NCBI RefSeq assembly: GCF_020742345.1
Contig: NZ_DYXC01000042.1
Span: forward strand, 1 to 18,216
Source: Enteractinococcus helveticum
Lineage (GTDB): Bacteria > Actinomycetota > Actinomycetes > Actinomycetales > Micrococcaceae
Direction: 5' to 3'
DNA: 18,216 nt
Part shown: positions 6,293-14,900 of the stretch, in pieces
Position numbering within the stretch: position 1 is the stretch's first letter
How the letters are laid out: the number at the start of each line of letters is the position of its first letter
Position numbers and translations under genes: made by a program
The notes under the pieces: generated by a model
Told to the model about the DNA's origin: nothing
Database searches by the model: none
The model's input: the letters and a program-made list of their open reading frames with translations, nothing else

Positions 6293-7492
6293 ATGAGCAC
6301 CGCAACCACGAACCTCAATATTCCGATAGCAGACTGGTTTGACCCAGCAGAAGCAATGCGGGACCCATACCCGCAATACGCACAGTTGCGAGCCCTCGGC
6401 CCGGTAGTCTACGCGCCAACCGTCGCACGAGTCTTCATAACCAACCATGAGGCGGTCAGCGAAGCAGAACACCATCCTGAGATTTTTAGTTCGTATTCAG
6501 AAACGAACCTCACAATGATGCGCGCGATCGGTGGTCGGCCCATGTTACGTAAAGACGATCCCGAGCATGCCCAGGAACGTAAAGCAATCAACCCGACGCT
6601 GCGCCCAAAAGCCATCAAAAACATTTGGTCACCAAAGTTTCAAGAAACTGTGGAGTACTGGCTCCAACGTCTGATCGATATTGGCCCCGAACATGCCGAT
6701 ATCAACAAAGATTTCGCCGCCCCGATCGCCAGCCAGAACCTCATCGATTTGCTCGGGTTCCCCGACACCGTAGATGTCACCGATATGGCACGATGGTCCA
6801 TCGATTTTATTGCAGGAACCGGCAACCTGCTGGATGACGAAGATATCTGGCATCGATGCGATACCAGCCGCCAAGAAGTCGATCTAATCCTTGATGAACT
6901 CCTACCGTCCTTGCGTTCCAATCCCAACGGATCCATCACCTCGCATCTCTTGGAAGTCGGTCTGCCTGAAGAGGTCGTTCGTGCCAATGTGAAGCTGTCA
7001 ATCTCGGGCGGAATGAACGAACCACAACACATGATCTCCAACATGGTCTGGGCACTATCCAAACACCCCGAACAACGCGAGTTGCTCCTGAACGGGACCG
7101 CCCAGTGGGGGCCTGCTTTTGAAGAAACCGCCCGATGGCAATCACCCATCGGCATGGTGCCACGAGAAGTCGTCCAAGATACAGAATTCTTTGGTGTACG
7201 ACTCGAAAAAGGCACCAATGTAGGTTTGCTTCTTGCCAGCGCAAATCGTGACCCAGTGGCGTTCGACAACGCGGATGCATTCGACATTACTCGCACATCG
7301 GGAGGCCATCTAGGCTTTGGCAGTGGCGTCCACCTGTGTGCAGGCCGCTGGGTAGCAAAAAATGCCATCGCAGACCACGCGCTGCCTCGGCTTTATGAAC
7401 AACTACCGAACCTGCAGCTTGATAGTAAGCGTCCACCAGTATGGGACGGCTGGGTATTCCGTGGTCTAACCGATCTGCCCGTCACATGGTGA
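6293..7492 (+). CDS. Cytochrome P450 monooxygenase, GcoA/CYP255-like features
   Basis: This 399-residue soluble bacterial P450 inserts one oxygen atom into a substrate. The heme loop FGSGVHLCAG places the thiolate Cys at 349. The K-helix ExxR is Glu278-Arg281. The I-helix is unusual: residues 239-244 read GGMNEP, not the common (A/G)GxxT with an acid-threonine pair. From memory, the guaiacol O-demethylase GcoA (CYP255A) has a similar AMQEP I-helix. It also has a C-terminus close to the GWVFRGLTDLPVTW seen here. GcoA uses a single-protein reductase, whereas this gene has separate ferredoxin and reductase partners nearby. ATG 6293 is preceded by GAGGAG at 6275-6280, rather far. The P450 is followed 59 bases later by an MHS transporter, so an imported aromatic acid or ether is a plausible substrate, but this is inference. 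Confidence 0.92.
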   Translation: MSTATTNLNIPIADWFDPAEAMRDPYPQYAQLRALGPVVYAPTVARVFITNHEAVSEAEHHPEIFSSYSETNLTMMRAIGGRPMLRKDDPEHAQERKAINPTLRPKAIKNIWSPKFQETVEYWLQRLIDIGPEHADINKDFAAPIASQNLIDLLGFPDTVDVTDMARWSIDFIAGTGNLLDDEDIWHRCDTSRQEVDLILDELLPSLRSNPNGSITSHLLEVGLPEEVVRANVKLSISGGMNEPQHMISNMVWALSKHPEQRELLLNGTAQWGPAFEETARWQSPIGMVPREVVQDTEFFGVRLEKGTNVGLLLASANRDPVAFDNADAFDITRTSGGHLGFGSGVHLCAGRWVAKNAIADHALPRLYEQLPNLQLDSKRPPVWDGWVFRGLTDLPVTW

Positions 7493-7551
7493 ACCAGAAC
7501 GTGCCAGACAAACTTACTTCCCCTATCCCTAGCCATGAATGAGGATGCATT

Positions 7552-8937
7552 ATGAGCACTCACACTCACCCTTCCAAACGACGCCTCTCCCGAGACCAAA
7601 AGAGAGTCCTGGGCGCCACCTTGGTAGGCACCACCGTCGAATGGTATGACTTCTTTATCTATGCCAATGCAGCAGCTATCATCTTCGCCAGCCAATACTT
7701 CGGCCCGGTCGGCGAAGAAAACCCGCAGTTAGCCCAGCTGTTGGCCTACGCCTCGGTCGGTATTTCATTTTTATTCCGACCACTGGGCGCCGTGATCGCC
7801 GGTTGGATCGGGGATAAATACGGCCGACGCATGGTATTAATGCTCACGCTCGGGCTCATGGGCATGGCCACCACATTGATTGGGCTCCTACCGACATACG
7901 CCACCATTGGCGTGTGGGCCCCGGTCATGCTGATCGTCTTGCGCATCCTGCAAGGGGTTTCCGCAGGTGGCGAATGGGGCGGTGCAGCCCTGATGGCAGT
8001 AGAACACGCACCCACCCCACGCCGTGGACTCTTCGGAGCCTACCCACAGATCGGCGTCCCCCTGGGCATGCTGCTCGCCTCCGCCATCCTGGGGATCTTT
8101 TCCCTGGCGCTCACGCCAGAACAATTTCAGGCATGGGGGTGGCGCGTGCCATTTCTCGTATCGTTCGTGCTGATCTTCGTGGGCTACTACATCCGTCGCA
8201 AAGTATCCGAGACCCCGGTCTTCCAAGAACTGCGCAAAAACGCTGCCCAAGCCAAAACCCCACTGCGTCAGCTGTTCCAAGAGGACTGGAAAACCATCGT
8301 GAAAGCCGCCCTGGCTTTCGCCGGCAACAACGCTGCTGGTTACATGGTGACCGGCGGATTCGTCCTAGGCTACGTCACCACCACCCACGGTGTCTCACAA
8401 TCCAACATGCTGCTCCTCGTATCGGTAGCTGCCGCCCTGTGGATTGCCACAACACTGTACGGTGGGATCCTCTCCGACAAGATCGGTCGTCGTCCGACCT
8501 ACTTGATTGGATTTGGGTTCCAACTCGTATGGGCCATTCCAATGTTCTTGATGATCGACACCGGGAATTTCGGGGTCATCATTTTGGCGGTACTACCATT
8601 CACCATCCCGATCGGGTTGAGCTACGGTCCACAATCAGCAATGTACTCCGAAATGTTCCCATCACGCACCCGACTATCGGGCGTCTCAATCTCCTATGCA
8701 CTCGGAGCAGTCCTCGGCGGAGCATTCGCCCCAACCATCGCACAATACCTCGTCGGGGCAACCTCTTGGATCGGCTCAGTTGGAATCTACATTGCCGCCA
8801 TGGCCATTATCTCCGGTCTAGCCGTCCTGGCCATCAAGGAGCCACGCGGCAACCCACTGACTCCAGAACAGGAAGCAGCACACGAACAAACCACACTGGA
8901 TGCAACCTCTGAATCACAGGCGACTACCGTTCGATAA
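7552..8937 (+). CDS. MFS transporter, metabolite:H+ symporter (MHS) family
   Basis: The protein has 461 residues with about 12 membrane segments. The N-terminus (residues 20-40, GTTVEWYDFFIYANA) is typical of MHS symporters such as the shikimate, alpha-ketoglutarate and aromatic-acid carriers. The MFS loop motif appears as GDKYGRR at 87-93 and again as SDKIGRR at 308-314. The RILQGVSAGGEWGGA segment (131-145) and GYYIRRKVSETPVF (211-224) are also family hallmarks. It would use the proton gradient to import an organic acid. Its place directly behind the P450, with a GAGGA ribosome site and a short gap, suggests it brings in the P450 substrate or a related compound. The exact ligand cannot be read from sequence. 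Part of this gene has a decayed relative at 9412-9777. Confidence 0.9.
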   Translation: MSTHTHPSKRRLSRDQKRVLGATLVGTTVEWYDFFIYANAAAIIFASQYFGPVGEENPQLAQLLAYASVGISFLFRPLGAVIAGWIGDKYGRRMVLMLTLGLMGMATTLIGLLPTYATIGVWAPVMLIVLRILQGVSAGGEWGGAALMAVEHAPTPRRGLFGAYPQIGVPLGMLLASAILGIFSLALTPEQFQAWGWRVPFLVSFVLIFVGYYIRRKVSETPVFQELRKNAAQAKTPLRQLFQEDWKTIVKAALAFAGNNAAGYMVTGGFVLGYVTTTHGVSQSNMLLLVSVAAALWIATTLYGGILSDKIGRRPTYLIGFGFQLVWAIPMFLMIDTGNFGVIILAVLPFTIPIGLSYGPQSAMYSEMFPSRTRLSGVSISYALGAVLGGAFAPTIAQYLVGATSWIGSVGIYIAAMAIISGLAVLAIKEPRGNPLTPEQEAAHEQTTLDATSESQATTVR

Positions 8938-9018
8938 GTCCGCGAGGCTTTTCCTTTCGAACTGTCTGTCAGCTTTGTAATATGAGGTCCCTTGTCGATA
9001 CAGTGCCAAGGGAAAAGA

Positions 9019-9070
9019 AACGGCCGCTGCCGGTTGCTCGACGATTTCGAGTTAACCAGTAGCGGCCGTT
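9019..9070 (-). terminator. Long hairpin, probable terminator of the minus-strand Excalibur relic
   Basis: AACGGCCGCT (9019-9028) pairs with AGCGGCCGTT (9061-9070). GGTT (9032-9035) pairs with AACC (9054-9057). CTCGA (9037-9041) pairs with TCGAG (9047-9051). These give one 52-base stem with small internal loops. Read on the minus strand it is followed by TTTCTTTTCCC, a U-rich tail. On the plus strand no T run follows. It therefore suits termination of the minus-strand gene ending at 9102, while it may also act on transcripts leaving the transporter gene. Confidence 0.6.
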
Positions 9071-9101
9071 CGTGGACGATTAGCTGAGGTTGTCGAGCTA
9101 A

Positions 9102-9420
9102 CTATTCGCAGCCAATCCCATCACTGTCACGCTCGGGATGCTTCTCGCAGCCTGGGTCGCCGCGGCGAACAGGCGCGACCCCTGCCTTACGTGCCACCGT
9201 ACGATTCTTGTTGTAGGTGTTTGAGTGATTGATTCGGGGCTCTGATGCTGGTGCGGGAGCCTGCGTGGTGTCGGGCGGCATCACATCTTGCTGCTCCCGT
9301 ACGCGTTGTTGACGCTCCTGCTAGCATTGTTCCTTGCGATCTTCTGCTTCCACAGCAACTTCTTCCGTGTAATCCTTCAGCTCAGTTTCAGCTGTCTCTG
9401 CACGTTTCTCGGCTGCCGCA
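9102..9420 (-). pseudogene. Decayed Excalibur-domain protein gene
   Basis: On the minus strand the last codons give AGVAPVRRGDPG and then ERDSDGIGCE, ending at TAG 9102-9104. This is the Excalibur calcium-binding-like domain (DxDxDGxxCE), common at the C-terminus of secreted actinobacterial proteins. Upstream in the same frame is a charged, coiled-coil-like stretch rich in Glu, Ala, Arg and Gln, then a Pro/Ala linker, as in intact relatives. An in-frame TAG at 9321-9323 breaks it. Beyond about 9420 the DNA belongs to a transporter remnant on the other strand, so the signal peptide and N-terminal part are missing. The 60-codon piece from 9284 could still be translated but would lack an export signal. 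Confidence 0.65.
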
Positions 9421-9777
9421 TCCCGTTCTCGGTCGCCTTCGTGCTGATCTTCGTGGGCTACTACATTCGCCGCAAAGTCGCTGAAACTCCGGTATTCCAG
9501 GACCTGCGTGACAACGCCGCCCAATCCAAGACGATCGGCACCGGCAACATCTGATTCGTCCTCTTAGCGGTCTTGGTTAACAGACTAGCCATTGGTCTGA
9601 CCTACGGCCCCCAACCCGCCATGCAGTCCGAAATGTTCCCCTCGCGCACCCGACTGTCCGGCGTCTCGATCTCTTATGTTCTCGGCGCGATTCTCAGTGG
9701 TGCATTTGTGCGCTCGATCGCCCAATGGCCTGTAGGCTTCACGGGCAGGATCGGCTCGGTTGGTGTCTACCTGGTCA
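9412..9777 (+). pseudogene. Remnant of a second MHS transporter gene
   Basis: Two blocks match the intact transporter at 7552-8937. Block one (about 9412-9532; RIPFSVAFVLIFVGYYIRRK) matches its residues about 198-236. Block two (about 9534-9777; IGTGN, then GLTYGPQPAMQSEMFPSRT and SVGVY) matches residues about 335-413. Between them about 98 codons are missing without a change of frame. TGA at 9552-9554 breaks the frame, and both ends are lost. A 29-base run is identical at 8164-8192 and 9438-9466, but many codon changes elsewhere show that it is a diverged paralogue, not a fresh duplicate. It is non-functional. Confidence 0.85.
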
Positions 9778-9813
9778 TGGATGTCGAAGCTGCAACAGAA
9801 CGAGACGAAGGTC

Positions 9814-11394
9814 ATGACAACACCGGTAATATGCATATACATGACGGATAACGTGAATGTAGGTTTCTCGGACACTGATGCGGCGTCTTCTGGGTACTTA
9901 GAGTCTTTTGTCGAAAAAGTAGAAGACCTCGTGACGAACGAAGACTACACAACCGTGGGCCAGCTTGTGTCAGATGATCCTCTTACAGCGTGGTTTGGTT
10001 TCCGCCCGGATAGGCTGTATGCGATCGTCGACTTGCTGATGTCGCAGCTTTCAGAACCGGGACATTTTCTCACGATCATGCACGTGGCAATGTCGAATCC
10101 TGATCCCGACCTGTTATTTAGCCAAGACGTCGTTGTTAGATCAGAAGAATATAATCCCCGGCAGCAGAACTTATTGGCTGTGATTCGAATGAGCGCTTTC
10201 CGGTCCGTGGGGCTTCACAAAGATGCCCTGGAACAAGCCGAGGCTATGCGTCTGCAGCAAGGTCGACTTGTTTCAGTCTTTGACCGACACGGTGGTTGGG
10301 CTCTGAGTACAAGTGTCCAGCTGGGCATTTCTGCTATGTTAGCTGGCGAATTTCACCGCGCAGTGGCTGCATTCACTGAAGCGCAACTGCACGTTGAGGT
10401 GCCGGCATTTGCATTCCTTACCCGTGATGCGCTTGTAAAGGCAGCGCTACTCCAGGCTTCCTTTGGTGACACGTATCAGGCCGAAACATTACTTGCCCGA
10501 GCAGAGGGCATCCCTCGAACATCCAGCTGGGCGGAATCGCATATCGATGTTCACCGCGACTTTACACAGATTTTGCTGCGCGGGGGAACCTCAGCACATG
10601 AGGCAATAGACAGAATTCAGCTACATGATGTTGGTGAAATGTGGCCGTTCTATATTGTAGCGATCTTCCATTTGATGGAATCGGCTGGTTATCACGATGA
10701 TCTGGAATATCGGCTCCAGATGTTTGAATCGTTGCCATTGCCCAAGACTGCAGGGCATGGGTTTTCCGGAAGTGTCATCCCCCTTAAACGCGCGCTGCTT
10801 GCTATGGGCGCAGGGCGAGGGACTGAGGCACATGAGCTCATAGGCCAAGCTGACCCAAATATTGTATATACCCAGTTGGTCGAAGCAGCATCACATCTCT
10901 ACGGTGGTCGACCAAAAGAAGCGTTGTCTCGTGCAAGCCAGCTCCGAACTCAAACAGCTGGTCTGCGTCTTCTTGAAGTTCGGCGATTGGCAGTAGTCGC
11001 TGCGGCCAACTATGCCAGTGACAACATCCGCGACAGTTTGAATGCTCTGGAACAGGCTGCGAAGTTCCCACGAGGTTTAGCGAGATTCGAAGTTCAACTA
11101 TTTAGCCCCGAAACCCGCCGGCTGGCTAAACAACACATTCAGCAATGGCCGCAAGAAGATGCAGGCCCCTCGACATTTCTCACAGGGCTTCCCGATCCGG
11201 GACTGGCACTGAGTGAGCGCGAATTGATTATTATTCAAGAGATCGCTTTAGGGCATTCTCGGGCCAAAATTGCAGAGAATCTTTATATCTCGCTCAATAC
11301 GGTGAAATCACAATTACGGAGTGCGTACCGCAAACTCGGTGTCACCTCTGCTTCCTCCGCCGTGCGTGAAGCCGAACGGCGAGGTCTACTCTAA
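9814..11394 (+). CDS. LuxR-family transcriptional regulator, likely pilus regulator
   Basis: This frame gives 526 residues from ATG 9814. GTG 9760 lies inside the transporter remnant and is unlikely. ATG 9841 (517 residues) is an equal alternative, since neither has a good ribosome site. The last 61 residues are a LuxR/NarL HTH: LSERELIIIQEIALGHSRAKI, then NTVKSQLRSAYRKLGVTS. The first 460 residues are helical and repeat-like (for example AGEFHRAVAAFTEAQLH and GDTYQAETLLARAEG), as in the TPR-like sensor part of MalT/LAL regulators. No Walker ATPase motif is present, so it is a short form. No receiver domain is visible. It is codirectional with the pilus genes, and the long AT-rich gap after it carries iterated repeats, so control of the pilus operon is likely but inferred. 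Confidence 0.82.
   Translation: MTTPVICIYMTDNVNVGFSDTDAASSGYLESFVEKVEDLVTNEDYTTVGQLVSDDPLTAWFGFRPDRLYAIVDLLMSQLSEPGHFLTIMHVAMSNPDPDLLFSQDVVVRSEEYNPRQQNLLAVIRMSAFRSVGLHKDALEQAEAMRLQQGRLVSVFDRHGGWALSTSVQLGISAMLAGEFHRAVAAFTEAQLHVEVPAFAFLTRDALVKAALLQASFGDTYQAETLLARAEGIPRTSSWAESHIDVHRDFTQILLRGGTSAHEAIDRIQLHDVGEMWPFYIVAIFHLMESAGYHDDLEYRLQMFESLPLPKTAGHGFSGSVIPLKRALLAMGAGRGTEAHELIGQADPNIVYTQLVEAASHLYGGRPKEALSRASQLRTQTAGLRLLEVRRLAVVAAANYASDNIRDSLNALEQAAKFPRGLARFEVQLFSPETRRLAKQHIQQWPQEDAGPSTFLTGLPDPGLALSERELIIIQEIALGHSRAKIAENLYISLNTVKSQLRSAYRKLGVTSASSAVREAERRGLL
9829..9838. repeat. 10-bp perfect palindrome near LuxR start
   Basis: ATATGCATAT is a perfect palindrome three bases before the alternative start ATG 9841. 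It may be a regulator site or promoter element if translation begins at 9841. It would be coding if translation begins at 9814. Confidence 0.25.
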
Positions 11395-11907
11395 TGTTGG
11401 CGAGCGATCGGGCGTAGGTTTGTTATTGGGTCCATAGGGTGGTCTGGCGGACTTACGAGTCATGAACGTATACGCCCAAATGCCACATACATCAAAGTAA
11501 ATGAGCCTGGCTGCTATCACACTGAAGATTTGCTCATTCTGATCGGTTATTGCTCGTCGGAATAGTCGCTATGGGTCAAAAAGGACATCTACTAATTGAT
11601 GTTTCAGGCAAACTTTGCATTCTTATGCTCATTAAATATGTGGCCTTTCCCTGGTGAGTGATTAATTTTTCTAAACTATTTGAGACTCGCCGGTAACTTT
11701 GATGTGGGTGGCATTAGACCTGCAGGCGGTGCAGAGGGCGCTATTGATGGATCCTGTGGGAGATATCGCTTAAATGCTTGAAGCTTAAATATTTTTCTTA
11801 AATTATGAAAATCTTTGTAATATTGGTGCGTTTGCGCATTTGCTTTCATCTTCGTTGGTGTCGTCAAGAGTGAAGCGCGGTGTTGTGATATTTGAAGGGA
11901 ACCTGCG
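11395..11907 (+). promoter_or_regulatory. AT-rich control region of the pilus operon
   Basis: These 513 bases hold no supported gene. The left 350 bases show no RNA gene or clear terminator. The right part is AT-rich. A promoter-like pair is TTCTTA (11795-11800) and TAATAT (11818-11823) with 17-base spacing. The -10 is good and the -35 poor, as for an activator-dependent promoter. The expected leader is about 80 bases, ending in a good GAAGGGA ribosome site (11894-11900) seven bases before TTG 11908. A minus-strand frame across 11676-12176 looks like chance. Confidence 0.5.
11769..11803 (+). repeat. Three CTTAAAT direct repeats upstream of the pilus promoter
   Basis: CTTAAAT occurs at 11769-11775, 11784-11790 and 11797-11803, with starts 15 and 13 bases apart. 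The third copy overlaps the weak -35 (11795-11800). The first two copies extend to GCTTAAAT. The position suggests binding sites for an activator, for which the LuxR-type protein encoded upstream is the natural candidate. Confidence 0.45.
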
Positions 11908-14900
11908 TTGCTCAGAAAGAACATTGCGCGCATAACGGCAGTGGCTGTAGCGATGTTCTTTGGTTTATCTTCTATCACAACAGCATCAGCCATTCCGCCG
12001 GCATCGGCATCAAATTCAGTACATGCTTCTGCCTTAGACTTCTCGACGACTGGTCTGAACGATGATCCAACAAATAATGATACCGGGACGTATTTAGACC
12101 ACGTTTCGGAGTCAGCATCACCAACAGATATGGCACCTGAGCCAACAGAGTCTGTTTCTGCACCAGAGGAAAACAACTCAACTGCACCTGGCGACGGGTC
12201 AACCGCAATGGAGGAAGCAGACCGGGCAGTTCACGAGCAATCGGCAACGCCAAATCCGTCGATGCACACCCAACCATCTAATGGCCAGAATTCCATTGCT
12301 ACACCTTTGCAGACCCGTCAAGGGTGCGAATATGCCACAGGCTCCCGTGGGGCCTATTCCGACACGCTCTGCTGGATCGACTTTTCTGAAGTTCAGACTG
12401 CCGAGCTTGGTCCCATGCCACTGACTACCCGTTATCGTGATCTAGGAGGCTGGAATTACGAAAGCGTTCTGGACCGCCAAGGCGGCACACGGGTGCATAC
12501 AACCGGTGGCAACGATTGGCTAACGAACCAAGCTATGAATCGTGAAGGGCGGTACGGCGATATAAAAGATGTCGGGATCAACGTCCAACTCGATGATGCA
12601 CACACTTTGACCGCCAAACTCGACATCAGGAAGCCGGGGAGCGCTGGGGGAAGTCGCTCTCGCTATGTTGAAGCGATCAAATTCCCAACCTATAGCGGTG
12701 CATTTCTTGGACGCAACGGATTCTATGATCTGCCCGCGACCTCATCAATCGCACCTGCGATCTATCAAATGCGGGACAAAAGCTTCTGGGTCACAGGACA
12801 GGCAATTACAGAAGTTACGCTGAAAGATATTCAACTGCATCGACAGAACGATGACGGTACAAAAACCCTGGTCCGAGACTATTCAATCGTCGTGACAGAT
12901 GCCGAATCTACGAACCAAAATGAGTCATTGAATTGGACGACGACGGGAACGCCTTTTGAATGGTTGCCCAATATTCCTGGAGGGACCGGGAAGGCACAAG
13001 TCATGGGTAACGCTTGTACCAATTACAGCCCTGCATTGAACTCGAAGAGCACGACAGCAAGTTGTGTAGGTGGCCCCACAACCGATCGAACAGGTACGCC
13101 CATGTTGCATACTGCACCGGGTGATGGCGAATTTACGATCACAACAACAATGACAGGGGATGGGCGACAAGGAATCGCATTTGGGATCATCACTGCACGA
13201 GCGCAAGTCAATGTTGATGTAGAAGCGCGCGTGCTTGACTCCAACGGCCAGCCGCGGACGGTAGAAGATTTTGCAGCGTCGATGGAAATACTCGATGATA
13301 CAACCACCACGACGACCGGTACGAGTAACCAGAACTCTACGGGGCCAAGAACAAACACGGTGAGCGGATCAGGTAACCCGGTGAAGTTTGATACTTCTGT
13401 CACCGGTGATCATGCGGAATCATATTCGCCCTCCTGGACGTGCACAAAAACGGACGTCGAAGGTACAGAACAAATTCTGTGGCCCCAATCTGGTGATGAC
13501 AGCACGAAACCACCTCCTGCAAAGAATCCAGGAGATTTCGCTTGGCTCATGCCCGGTGAATTCATTGACTGCACTGTCACCTACAAACCCTCATATCTAA
13601 CGTTGGCCAAAGACGTAGACAACGGTGACACCGATGCCACAAATGGGCCGCCAGACTTCAGTCTGAGAGCCGAAGGCACTGCAGAATCTTCTGAACATAA
13701 CGCCGTTTCCGTCGTAGAAACTGACGGCGCAAACCCGGAAGATGCTCAGCGTTTTCCTGTAACGGTTGGGCGCTACCGATTGAGCGAAGACTGGAGTGAC
13801 GAACAATCTGCGGAGAATTGGCCGCACGGTTACCGGTGGACAGATCTGACATGCCGAGATGGTAACGGCGATAAGATTTCCGATACCGAACTTGATATTA
13901 AAAAATCCGACGACGGTGCTATTGAAGAAGTAACGCTGCTGATGTCACCCACCAACGGTCACACCGCTGCGCAGCGAGACATCTCGTGTACATATTCAAA
14001 TGAGGCACTGCAACCTCACCTGGATATCAGCAAAAGTTCTGACGTGGATGCCCAGCACCTAGCTGAGTCCGGACAAGATGTTGAATACACGCTGACTTTC
14101 GACAACAGTGAAGGGACAGCACCGATCGCAGCTGACCATATTGATCATCTGCGAGATGTCCTCGACGACGCGCACCTGGATTTCGACAGCATCACGAGTG
14201 AGAACCTGGGTGTTGAATTTATCGGTGATGCCGATACTCCGCGCCTCCATATCACCGGAACCGTTGGGGCAGGACAAACGCAGCGAGTCACATATTCGGT
14301 CACGGTGAAGTCACAGGAAGAGGATTTTGAACAGCGCGAGCGTGCCGATGGCCCCCTTACCGGTTACGTCCTGAAAAACTTTCTCACGTCTCGCCTTGAT
14401 AGTAACGGGGATGAAATCACTGAACCGGAGGCATGCCCAGATCCAGGCATCGGAGAAACCTCGAAATGTGCCACCACCGAAGACGCAATTTCTGCCTGGA
14501 CGGTACACAAGGAATCCTTCCCAGTTGATGGTGCGCGCTTGAACTACGGTGGGAACACACACTATGTGCTCAGTGCTCAAAAACTCAACGATGAAACTGA
14601 GATTTCGAACCTTCAATTCCACGACGATTTAACACACGTGTTCAAATCTGCGGGGTGGGATCCAGCAGCTCCTGTACCAGGAGGTGCCAAACCCCGAGGG
14701 ATCTATTTCATCGACGCGAAGGGCAACACACTGAATGCGAACGGTGAGATCAACGGTGACGCCGCTGCGCCACAACCCGCATACGGTGCTGATGCGGTTG
14801 GCGAACCGATACAACGGAATGGTCGTTGGATATTGGAAAGCCAAATCATCGACAATGTGCCAACCAACGCCGTCACGACGCAAATGTGGTTCGCCGTGGA

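Noticed and set aside
6640..7368. Minus-strand open frame of 242 codons
   Set aside because: It lies opposite the P450 gene and has a Ser/Arg-rich shadow composition without a domain.
7914..8912. Plus-strand open frame of 332 codons
   Set aside because: It is an alternative frame of the MHS transporter, Arg/His/Pro-rich, with no recognisable fold.
11769..11803. CRISPR array
   Set aside because: The repeats are seven bases with 6-8-base gaps, far too short. No CRISPR array or cas gene was seen in the window.
11676..12176. Minus-strand open frame of 166 codons overlapping the pilus promoter
   Set aside because: It runs into the signal-peptide region of the adhesin, has no ribosome site or domain, and contradicts the promoter layout.
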